From contig OX393569.1 in NCBI GenBank assembly GCA_947652115.1, forward strand, positions 6,635,008 through 6,699,007: a stretch of DNA of 64,000 nucleotides, in the 5' to 3' direction. The DNA comes from Blastomussa wellsi. Lineage: Eukaryota; Cnidaria; Anthozoa; Scleractinia; Plerogyridae. The position numbers were made by a program, and so were the translations under genes. Of the stretch, positions 51,338 through 60,569 are shown in pieces. Numbering within the stretch: position 1 is the stretch's first letter; the number at the start of each line of letters is the position of its first letter. A model generated the notes under the pieces. That model had not been told where the DNA came from. It searched no databases and saw only the letters and a program-made list of their open reading frames with translations.

Positions 51338-51813
51338 TATCACGGGCTATTTTGTTTAGAAATAATAGTGGTTTGATAGGGATATCTATAGGATCATTTG
51401 CTTGAATTTGTTTAAAAAGTCACCCCAGCCGTTTAAACTTTGACGTTAGTAAGGAAGGTGGCTGCCCAGCAGGCACTTTACTGATTAGCACGTCGACTTT
51501 ACTGGCTGAAGAATGATTAAAAACTACACCAAGTACCTACCCGTTTTTTTAGTTCACCGCTGACTTGGTCTTTGTTTTTTTCATTGATCGTGGGCTCAAG
51601 TTTCACGGTCGTTCTCGGCGGAATTTCGGCAATTAGAATTTACTTTTAATTATTCTGAGTAAGCTGTGAAGGCATTTTCACAAATTACTAACCTTAAGCA
51701 CGGCTTTAGGCATGCTTCTTGTACCGCTTGTAACGACATCAGTTTGTTTGTCAGCGGACTTTCGTGATCAGAGTCTGATGCAGCTGAGACAGGTCTTTCC
51801 ACGCGACTGTGTG

Positions 51814-52130
51814 AGAGGCGTAGTGGCCTAATGGTTAATGCGCTGGACTCCGGATCGGACGGTCCAGGTTCGAGCCTCGGCCGGGTCACTGAGCTGTGTG
51901 CTTGGGCAAGACACTTTACTTTCACAGTGCCCCTCTCCAGCCATGTGTATAAATGTCATAAATGGGTACCAGCGAATTTACTGCTGGGGGGTAACCCTGC
52001 GATGGACTAGCATCCCATCCAGGGGGGAGTAGAAATACTCTCAGTCGCTTCATGCTAAGGAAACCGGAATAAGCTCCGGCGGTATGGACCACTAGGCTCG
52101 ACGCAGACTTCGCTTTTGCCTTGCCTTGCC
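51814..52130 (+). mobile_element. tRNA-derived SINE, family 1, best-preserved copy
   Basis: Head 'gtggcctaatggttaatgcg' (A box) and GGTTCGAGCCTCGGCCGGGT (B box), then 'cttgggcaagacactttact', 'ataaatgggtacc', 'gggggtaaccctgcgatgga', 'agtagaaatactctcagtcg', and a tail 'gctccggcggtatggaccac'. It ends near a 'gccttgccttgcc' stretch. Confidence 0.8.
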
Positions 52131-52548
52131 CATTAGGAGTATCGACATCATTCTGACAGAACTAATAAGAAAACACCCTGATCGGTTTTGGTGCAAAACT
52201 GGTGCATAAAAAGGCCAATATATCTTTAGTAGATCTGGGCCTCAATGATCGAGACCAAACTTTTCCAGCAGCTAGTCAGGCTCTGGAGAGTAGAACATAG
52301 CGAGAAAAGAAGAAGGAAAAAATTCAGAATGATTCCGCAAAATCGTGGAACTTAATATTCTTGAAATCTAGTTTCAGTGTAGAAACGCGGCTTTATTGAC
52401 TGAGTTCAGGTCGATTTTTCGCTGCAGAATCTCTTGGCCTCTAAAGAGTAAAAACCAGTGTGATGGACTCCTGGATCGGAGCTCCACCTTTAGGCTTGGC
52501 TAATGGTAGTGTAGCAGCTCTCGTAAGCTTGTAATTCTACTGGCAGCG

Positions 52549-52709
52549 GACCCTTTGCATAAATGGCGCCCAAATTTGAATAACAATACTTGATACATCC
52601 TCAGCCTCAAATTCACGTAAAAAATCCTTTGTCTATAAACATCCACATGAGGCTAAGGATGTATCAAGTATTGTTATTCAAATTTGGGCAGCATTTATGC
52701 AAAGGGTCT
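52549..52709. mobile_element. Hairpin MITE with ~62-bp arms
   Basis: 'gaccctttgcataaatggcg' through 'caatacttgatacatcctca' + 'gcctca' is mirrored by 'tgaggctaaggatgtatcaa' ... 'atttatgcaaagggtc'. The loop is about 35 bp. The arms are almost perfect. Confidence 0.8.
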
Positions 52710-53052
52710 ATTGTTTTAGGGGCTAGGGGCATTGTTCCTGTTGTTTGTTCTATTTGTTTTCACGCAGGGTATCGAGCCATTCATGTGAAACCTTACAGGA
52801 GCTACTACATCGCCGTTGGCTAAATCTATATCAACTTTTTTTTAACGAAAAGTGTTGAACTTCTCCTTTGTGGCAGACACTTGTCGAAGGCGCAAATGTA
52901 ATTGCTGGTCACAAATGTAATAAAAGTCACAAGTGTAACAACGATTGGTCACAAGAAATTGCACAACTGCAGTTTAGCGGCCATGTGTGGTAGGTCGTCA
53001 GTGACAAACTTGTTATTGAAATGCTGTTAGTCAGAGTGTTCTTGAGGTTCAG

Positions 53053-53162
53053 CAGGGGTGGATCCAGTATTTTTCTTAGGAGGGGGTGCACAATGACGTA
53101 ACTGATGGGTGACGTAAGCAGGATACCGACACCCTTGCACCCTCCCCCTAGATCCGCCCCTG
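53053..53162. mobile_element. 110-bp hAT-like MITE with 5-bp target duplication
   Basis: Begins CAGGGGTGGATCCAG and ends 'tagatccgcccctg', flanked by TTCAG on both sides (53048-53052 and 53163-53167). CAGxGGCGGATCC termini and short duplications are typical of non-autonomous hAT elements, including the 5-bp-duplicating group. Confidence 0.75.
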
Positions 53163-54115
53163 TTCAGTTAAGCAATGAAACGAATCAAATTGTTTTAAAT
53201 TCCTGCAATTAAACTATTGTTTTTACATAATAGTAACACAGTATTTAGAGAGGATGGCGGCATGAGCCTCGGCTGGTTTCGACGTGGGTACTCTATCACG
53301 ACAGTCTCAGACCGTCTTAAATCTTTCACCAGATTGTCACAGAACTGTATTCAAATAATGAAAATAAATGTTTCAAGCTGCTTCATACCGTCTTGGGCCA
53401 TGTTAGCAAGTTGAAATCGATAATCCGCCTGAAAGTTTTGTGATTTGTATTGTACGATAATCCGCCTAAAGTTTAGTAATTTAGTAACATAGTGAATGAG
53501 TGAATGTAATTTAAATGTTCTGATTATTAAGGTTCCGCAAATCGATTTGTTTATAGTTTTAATCAATGTATTCTTAATCGTTAACTGAACAGTCTCAAAT
53601 GGGGATTTGTTCAATAAAATGTATGTTTCGTTCCATGTTTTTAAATCACAAAAGTCAAGAGAAGAAAGCGAAAAGTAAAATTTCATCAAGTGATCTCAAG
53701 TTGACAGGTGATCAATGTTAACATTTCTGGATCTCCTTGTATACAGATTTCGTTTTTCGTTTGCTTTTTTATCTTCGTCAAGGTTCTTATTACTTTTGTG
53801 AACAACTGTTATTACATTTTTGACCAATTTTTATTACACTTGGACAGGGCGGAAAAACGCTGAAGCACCTTTTTTCATAATTTTTTTTTTTGCGCTGAAC
53901 TTGCCATTTTACAACAAAATTGAAAGGGTTACATTTGTGTTAACATAGGTCAAAACGATATGTTATTTGCTGATCAAAATCTCACCTCTCCCAAAGTACA
54001 GGGCCTTAAATCTCATGGTTCGCATTCACCAAATTTTGGTCCCATTTGAAATTTTGTTCTTTATCCCTTAAAGGGCTTGTATACAAAATATTGAGTTTAC
54101 GTATCCATTGGCGTC

Positions 54116-54176
54116 CAACCTCGTTCCCAGGGCTTTTTCCTTCTTCGTGACGAAAAAGGCCTGGGGACGAGGTTGA
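54116..54176. repeat. Hairpin 'caacctcgttcccagggc'
   Basis: 'ccaacctcgttcccagggct' + 'ttttcc' is inverted at 'ggcctggggacgaggttg'. The same 'caacctcgttccca' / 'gggaacgaggttgg' pair occurs at 58753-58828, in the - strand 14-3-3 intron. Confidence 0.65.
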
Positions 54177-54362
54177 TTGGCATCCTTATAACGGGATGTC
54201 GTATTTCGTTTTTCTGCCCTGTCTTACACTTGTGACCTTTATTACATTTATGGCCAGTTAGTACTCCCCAAGACACCCCAAGCATCTCGAGCCGACCGAT
54301 TTGTCTCATCTATGACGATACGGTACTGCAAGGTACCCAAGTACTGTGGAATATTCCCCTTT

Positions 54363-54782
54363 ATTAAAAATTAGCTATGATATATTGAATTTCCTGAGTT
54401 TTGATTGGTTTAGAGGCAATGGTATATGAGCTCATATACCATTGACCTACAAATAGGGTACGTGTAAGCCTAAAAGAATGCATTTTTCGCAATGTCTGTG
54501 CAATATTTTTTGGGTGTTTTTAATAAAAGAATTATTCCACGAGCGTGCGTTGGATATGAGATGGCAGAGTTGGCTATAACCAACTTATATCCAACAAGTG
54601 CGAGTGGAATAATTGTTTTATAAAAAACGCCCCAAAAATAATGTACAGACATTGCAAAAATGCAGTCTTTTACGCGTACACGTATCTCTTTGGTAGGTCA
54701 GTGGTATATGAGCTCATATACCATTGCCTCTCAACCCATCAAAACTCAGGAAATGCAATATACCATAGCTAGTTTTTAATAA
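54363..54782. repeat. Foldback family F1, complete copy with ~195-bp arms
   Basis: The left arm opens 'attaaaaattagctatgata' and the right arm closes 'taccatagctagtttttaat'. Both contain 'tcctgagttttgattggttt' or its reverse, 'ggtatatgagctcatatacc' (itself a palindrome), 'gcgtaaaagactgc'-type words, and 'ttattccacgagcgtgcgtt'. A third arm piece follows at 54784-54821. Partial copy at 13586-13838. Confidence 0.75.
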
Positions 54783-54970
54783 CATCTCATATCCAACGCG
54801 CGCTCGTGGAATAATTGTTAAGTATGGGCTATGCGGGGGCGTGCCGCTGGATAGGGTATGGATTTAGACCCCTCAGACCTGAACAGCGTATATAATTTGA
54901 AGCGAGTCTGGCCTAATCAGGGCCTGGAGCCACCAGAGACAGGTTATGATTTCAAGATTTTCGTAGAATT

Positions 54971-55211
54971 TTAAAGGAGCTACGTCACGATATTTTGAGT
55001 CATTCCCTGGACAACCTAAATTACCCTTAAAATGTAGGAAACCTAAAAATAATAGTTTGTTAAGGAAGAAAAACACCAAAGGAGTGATACTAAACCAAAA
55101 AGGAACAAGGATGGCTGAGGATGGAGAAGGTTGAAACGGATTGGAAATGATGATTTTGAAAAATTTAGGCTAAACTTATCAAAGTGCACGAACGATGACG
55201 TAGCTCCTTTT
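54971..55211 (-). mobile_element. MITE family A, complete copy
   Basis: Best terminal repeats of the family: 'ttaaaggagctacgtcacga' at the left and 'cgatgacgtagctcctttt' at the right. The interior is in reverse relative to 17543 and 40789. Confidence 0.75.
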
Positions 55212-55821
55212 TGCAATCTGAAATCAAAAACTTTCCTTAGTATTTATCATTTTAGATCATTTCTGGACTAAATATTAGTGCTAAAGTAGAAATCTTTGTC
55301 CTTTGTCCAAAACAGGGCATTTGTTTAACGTTCTTTGTCCTAAACAGGGTCAGAGTTTCAAACCCCCGGCGGCGCACTCTTCTACGTCCCCACCCCCAAG
55401 GAACCCAAACTTCTACCCAGGTATAGTATTGCATGTATTTTGGAGAGAAGTGAAACGTGACCCCCAAAAAACGGCTGCATGGAAGGCTATTTCTTTATTG
55501 GTTTTAAAATTTGTGAAATTCCACGGTTTGCTTCCAGTAATGCCTTCCTTCCCGTCCGAGGCTATAGTTCGGCATTTTTCCACTAGGCCATCCCTTGGGT
55601 TTTCCCTGCAGCATTCGTTGAATGATCAAGATAGGTGGGACGCTTGAACTATTTTTGAGACCTAGCCAGGACTTAATTTGGCCTGAATTGGCACATAGTG
55701 TATTTTGGTGAGATTAAGACAAGTGGCAACGTAAAAAGGATCTTTGAGCCGCTTCCCCGGAGTATTGATAAGACAGTTTGTCCCGGTAGTGGGGGGGAAC
55801 AGCGAATCTCGGAAGGGAGTG
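55212..55821. other. Intergenic spacer, unrecognised
   Basis: No gene. 'tttgtcc(a/t)aaacaggg' occurs twice (about 55301 and 55337), a short local duplication. The frame at 55303-55647 has no recognisable domain and is discounted. Confidence 0.3.
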
Positions 55822-55980
55822 CAGTGGCGGATCCAGGGGGAGGGTTAGGGTGTCCGGACCCCCCTTACTACTTGTTTGATGCTGAAGTTCTCGCATCGAC
55901 AGGATCGCCTATTGTCACTCGACCGAGTAAACGTTTGGACCCCCCCCCCCCCCTATCAAAACTTCCTGGATCCGCCCCAG
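55822..55980. mobile_element. 159-bp hAT-like MITE with 5-bp target duplication
   Basis: Begins CAGTGGCGGATCCAGGGGGA and ends 'cctggatccgccccag', flanked by GAGTG on both sides (55817-55821 and 55981-55985). Same terminal wording and duplication length as 53053-53162. Confidence 0.8.
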
Positions 55981-56334
55981 GAGTGGGCGGTGGGAGGAGG
56001 TTGCATGGCGTATGGGGGCACTATATGTTGGTTTTCATGAGTTAACACAGCAAGATAGGAATATAGAAGTCGAGCGTTTGAGCTACGAGAGTTAAGAAAG
56101 CTGAATACGGAACTTTTTATTAGAAAACTAATGCTGCATTAAGTTCGAAAGACAATATTAATTTCGGCAGCAACTCTCTCGTCTTCTAATACGGTTCCCA
56201 GATGTCTTCTGTGGATTGCGGGAAGGCTTGGTTCGTCACGGATTCTTTTTTCTCCAGGAAAGATTTGCGTGACGTTTTCAGGCTTAGAAGAATATTAAAT
56301 CTGAGAAGGGTGGCGCGGTAAACTGAGTGAGTGA

Positions 56335-56867
56335 GGGCCCAGTTATATGGTCTCGGGTACCCGAGACAACCCTCCCCCCGAGGCAACTTTATCGAGTGTT
56401 TATATGACAAAATATTTGTCGCTGTCGGCTGAATAAAAGTTGACCCTGTTTGATTATTCAAAGTATTTAAATATTCAAGTCGCCAGTTATCCTTCTTCCT
56501 TTGAATTTCTTTCGTTCATTCGATCACTGGAGGCCTTGCTGGGTTAAATTATATTTATTTAGTGCAAATTTGTGCTTAAAAACCTAAAATCCGGACATTA
56601 CGTGACACTCGCCACACCGTGAGTTGTCTCGGGTAGGCGAGCCAAAGTGTTTATATGAGGAAAAGTTGTCCCGCCTGCCAGGGTTACCCTACCTGCCGAG
56701 ACGAGACAACTCGCCCACCCGAGTTGTCTCGCCCCCCGAGACAACTCGGGCGGGATCATATAAACGGTCCGTGGAATCTTTCAAAGATTTTAGTGAAAAG
56801 TTAGCTCGCCCAGGGTAACTCGGGGGGAGGGTTGTCTCGGGTACCCGAGACCATATAAACAGGGCCT
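56335..56867. mobile_element. 533-bp inverted-repeat element (GGGCCCAGTTATATGGTCTC ends)
   Basis: Left 'ggcccagttatatggtctcg' + 'ggtacccgagacaaccctcc' and right 'ggagggttgtctcgggtacc' + 'cgagaccatataaacagggc' form ~48-bp inverted termini. 'gagttgtctcg' motifs and 'atataaac(g/a)' recur inside near 56630-56770. TGAG borders both ends, a possible 4-bp duplication. Confidence 0.75.
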
Positions 56868-57246
56868 GAGGGAGTTGCTTTAAACTTCGTCGCGGAGTGT
56901 GCGACGCTGTCCCGTTGAAATATGGCCGTTCTCCTGTTTGAAGGAGAATGGCCTTCGGGACGAGGTCGCGTTCGTTTGATATCAGTTTTGTTTTTGAGGA
57001 GCATGGGTACTTTGGGTTTTCTGTCACGCTAAAGAAGACATGTTCCCTCTTTCCCGTAGCGTTGCGTGACAGAGAGAGGGCCAGAACTGGACTAAGAACT
57101 ATCTGCATGGAACATGAATCTCGATTCTTGGAAAATTATGGATTAGCGTTTATCCTATGCTACTATTATATATCCCTGTCTTCATTTTTCAATTTTACTT
57201 TAAAAAAAAAAAACTAGTCGTTATTTTGAAGATGTTGATGGCTCAT

Positions 57247-60200
57247 TCAGTCTTCCTCGCCACCTGAAAATAAAATCACGTGATCAGTAGTGAGTATGGT
57301 TCTCATATTTAAGTTTTACGAGACTAGCGCCAAGTATTTTTTGGGATGGTTGAGCTTGCGATTTAGGGACATTTTTTTTTGTTGTTGCTTTTTTGAGGGA
57401 GGGGAGGGGGAGGAAGGGGTGGCGGTATAACTCTGCACGAGTATTTTGGGGAGTATTATGCACCAGGAGGAAGGGAAATTTAAACGCACCCGATATAAAG
57501 GACGCGCATTACCCGGAGGGAATCTAGGACGGGATACTCGTCTCGCTTTGATGGCGGTCTGTACGTACGTATCTGGGTATGTTCAGGGCAAAATGGCAAG
57601 CATTTTTAGACGACAGGGGTCTCATTAAGGGTTGCATCATTCTATCTCGCGATCTCGACCGATCGAGCGTCATGAAAAATGGGAGGCTCCTTCGTGTACT
57701 GGACACAGATGACGTGAAACAGAAGAAGCAAACGATGAGAGTCAATGATTCCCCAACCTACAAAGTGTACGACATTTGCATACGGTACACGAAGTAAGAG
57801 CCTACAAATGGTTTCCTGTAGGGGTGTAAAAACGCTTGAGCCACGCCCAAATTGGTCTCCTTTAGGGGGTTCAGTTCAAATTTTCCGACGAGCATGACAC
57901 AACAAAGCCGTATAGATGAAAGCATTAAGAGAGGAAAATGGAAATGGTCGGGCATACGCTACGGAAGCCTGAGAATAATATCACCCGTTCTGCCCTCGAG
58001 TGGAGTCTCTGGGGTCCTGAAGAAGAGGCCTCCCAAAGCAATCGCTAAGGAGAACATCACTTGAATAGAGGCAAAGAGAACTGCCAAAAATAGAGTCGGG
58101 TGGAGGTCCATGGTGGCGCCCTATGCCCCCCTCCCCCCCTAACAGGGGCGAAGATGGCCTAATGTAATGTCCCTTTCACTGTCATACACTTTCATCCGGG
58201 GCACGTGACCTCACCTTCCTGCATCTCCGAAGTCCAAAGGGTCAAATTATCCCTCAAAAGCTGCATTATCAACGTACTTTCCTTGTACTGGCTCTCGTTT
58301 CCGGTCGGATCCAGGTCGTTAACGGCCTCATCAAAGGCTTCCTTCGCTAATTTACAGGCCTCATCCGGGGAATCTAGGATCTCGTAGTGGAACACGGAGA
58401 AGTTAAGCGCCAGGCCAAGTCGGATGGGATGTGTGGTTGCTAGATTTGAGCCGGCCTCCTTTGCCGCTTTGTAGGCTTCTAATGCTTTAGACGAAGGTTC
58501 TTTGCGTTCTTCCTCTTGCAGAATCTCGGTTAGGTACCGGAAGTAATCGCCCTTCCTGGAAAGTGAAAGACGAAGATGAAAGTTACGTGTACGTAGTCTA
58601 GACATGGTCGGACTGGCCGGAAGTGATCTTTGTTTGCCGGGTATCAAGCGACTAAGAGTATAAAAAAAACCCACCCCCCTCCTCACCGCAGACCTCCCCT
58701 CACCCCCCTCCCCCCTCATCCTTTAGATACCACCAGAGGAAGAGTAGCCACCAACCTCGTTCCCAGGGTCTCTCTCTCACCGCCCGCTGGAGCGGGACGG
58801 GAAGGGGAGGACCCTGGGAACGAGGTTGGAGTAGCCACCAGTTTAGATTGTTCTGATTCGTCACGCCATTTCTTCCGTTTCGGGGAAGAAAGAGGTTGCC
58901 TGGCGAGCCAAAAAATGCCCGCAAAGAGAGCTTTGAGATAAATTTGCTGGTTTTCACTGTCACGCCATCAAAAAAATAAATTCAAAACCATACAATGGAA
59001 AAGGCTGATAAATTCATATGTTGTAGAATATTAATAGATAAAAAACATCCCCAAGTTCCAGGTCTGTTCGGTACACCACTCTTGAGTTATTTGCCGAAGC
59101 ATGCATTTCAAGCAAATTTATAGAGCTTAGTATGGAGACGCCATATGCATATTGGTGCCCATCCGAATGGGCACGAACATGGCGGCCGGAAATCAAAGAA
59201 AACAGCTGGCACTCACTTTTGCTATGAAAGCGATTGCTGCTTCGTTATGATGAACACCCCAGTTACATGGACAAAAAGTATAGACGAAGAATGCAAGAAA
59301 ATATCTTCACTGCTCTCCAAATTTATCAATCATTGATTTGACCCCACGTTGACTATTGCAGCTCTTTTTGGAATGGACTAAATGCTACCTTGAGCGATAA
59401 ACTCCAAAATAGGGCTGCCGGAGTTATTAAATGTTTTCCTTTATTATTGTTATGTTAAAATTTGCGGGATGAGGGGCAAGGATGTCGGAGTTATAACGGG
59501 GTGCAGTCTGGCGGACGGGGAGGGTACGCTACTAAATTGTGTAAATTATGCCAGTGGGGGAGAGCGCTCAGTCAAAAACTTACATCTTATAGAAGAACAC
59601 TTTGGATTCGTCCGTTTCAGCCTGCGGTATCAAATGATGATCTAAAAGTTTCAATATCCCGTCGGATATATCCCGTATTTCCTTTTCTATCTTCTTCCGG
59701 TAGTCAGTCACAAGCTGTTTGTTCTTGGCGTTGTCTTCGTGCTTCTGCTCCAGGCCAGAAAATATTCTCCACGCGGCCCTTCTTGCCCCGATGACATTTT
59801 TGTAGGCCACGGACAGCATATTGCGCTCCTCTGTCTCCAGAACATTGGCCATTACAACGATACTCTTCATAGCTTCCATCATATCTTGTAACAAAGAGAC
59901 TGCTTTAGTTAAGAATATCATGTTATAATTCATAAGCGTAGTAGTAGTCAAGATGAAAGAGTGACTATTTAATATATTCTTGTAAGCTCGTTTCCGAAAG
60001 TTTTGTTTTTTTGTGCCGCTGACAAGCTCCCCGAGAATACGCCTAACCGCACCACTCCACAATTATAAACTCACACGTCCAAACTAGTTACAAAGTTGTA
60101 GAAACCTATGATTTGAAAATCGGTTGCTTGGCAACATGACGAAATTAGTTTTACGACTGAATGCGAGCAGGGGTTCGAGTGGGGGAAGCAGAGGGTGAAG

Positions 60201-60307
60201 TGGGGGAACAGAACGCAGGCCTGCGTGTACTTACCATCATATCGCTCTGCCTGTTCAGCGAGATTTGCTATAATTAAAAGTTCCCCTTTGTTCTTGGTTG
60301 GACTCAT
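57247..60307 (-). CDS. Second 14-3-3 protein gene, complete, minus strand
   Basis: Four exons, read right to left: 60307-60235 ([20 protein letters not shown] + ERYD), 59884-59584 ([20 protein letters not shown] ... [20 protein letters not shown] in part MLSVAYKN, to ESKVFFYKM), 58555-58215 ([20 protein letters not shown] ... [20 protein letters not shown] ... [19 protein letters not shown]), and probably 57263-57247 (GGEED, TGA). The total is 243 residues, usual for 14-3-3. Exon phases (1, 2, 1) equal those of the + strand gene. Groove residues (K, R, R-Y, L-N, D-N) are kept. The Ser58 equivalent is Ala (ARRAAWR). The last exon is only 17 bp, found by its attttattttcag acceptor, and is the least certain part. 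The gene is convergent with the first 14-3-3 gene and closer to the zeta/beta type than epsilon in its C-terminal half, but I would not name an orthologue. Confidence 0.85.
57264..58214. other. Last intron of the - strand 14-3-3 gene
   Basis: No repeat family identified. A plus-strand frame at 57579-57797 ([20 protein letters not shown] then [20 protein letters not shown]) is not low-complexity but has no family I recognise and is only 72 codons. A competing acceptor (cctcttcttcag) near 58010 on the minus strand would give a non-acidic tail and is less likely. Confidence 0.35.
58753..58828. repeat. Hairpin with 'ccaacctcgttcccaggg' arms
   Basis: 'ccaacctcgttcccagggtc' is inverted at 'gaccctgggaacgaggttgg' around a 36-bp GC-rich loop. 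Same family as 54116-54176. Confidence 0.7.
58890..59240 (+). repeat. Dispersed repeat E, copy 1
   Basis: Shares with 63220-63520, in the same direction: 'cactgtcacgc(c/a)at', 'ttcaaaaccat..tgga', 'caaatttatagagc(t/c)', 'agtatggag(a/c)cgccat' and 'atggcggc(c/t)gg'. No coding. Confidence 0.65.
59321..59433 (+). pseudogene. LINE reverse-transcriptase fragment
   Basis: Reads [18 protein letters not shown] then [20 protein letters not shown] + IK. PH-DYCS..W......L...LQ-RAARVI is the conserved thumb-region block of jockey/CR1-type LINE polymerases. One in-frame stop; no other part is present. Confidence 0.65.
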
Positions 60308-60400
60308 CGTGCAACACTGTAATAAACAAGGAAACTAGTTTACACTTTGTGTTTTCATACTCCTCTGTTGATGTTAATTCCATGACTGTAATGACCCAAC

Positions 60401-60466
60401 AAGGGCCAGAAATGAACCTGGACACAACATGGTTTTAAGTATCCCTCAATTGCCAAACGGGGTTCA
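60401..60466 (+). repeat. Direct repeat flanking the satellite, left copy
   Basis: 'aaatgaacctggacacaaca' + 'tggttttaag', then 'aattgcca..cggggtt', recurs at 62829-62893 in the same orientation on the other side of the satellite, with one or two differences in the core. Confidence 0.75.
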
Positions 60467-60569
60467 CACCCAAGAGGAATAATTCCATCACGAGACTGAA
60501 GGCAGATTTTTGTCACACAGTGTATCTATGCTCACAATGTTTCAGACTTTAGACACTCACTGAATTCTT

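Larger units (their letters stand above)
52900..54259. mobile_element. Possible ~1.36-kb element with ~38-bp inverted ends
   Basis: 'aattgctggtcacaaatgta' + 'ataaaagtcacaagtgtaa' at the left is matched inverted by 'ttacacttgtgacctttatt' + 'acatttatggccagtt' at the right. A related unit occurs at 53785-53845. Inside are a hAT-like MITE (53053-53162) and a hairpin (54116-54176). No transposase frame is seen. The boundaries are inference. Confidence 0.45.

Noticed and set aside
58000..58025. Alternative last exon of the - strand 14-3-3 gene after cctcttcttcag
   Set aside because: It would encode a long non-acidic tail. The 57263-57247 exon gives GGEED and a stop, fitting 14-3-3 tails better.
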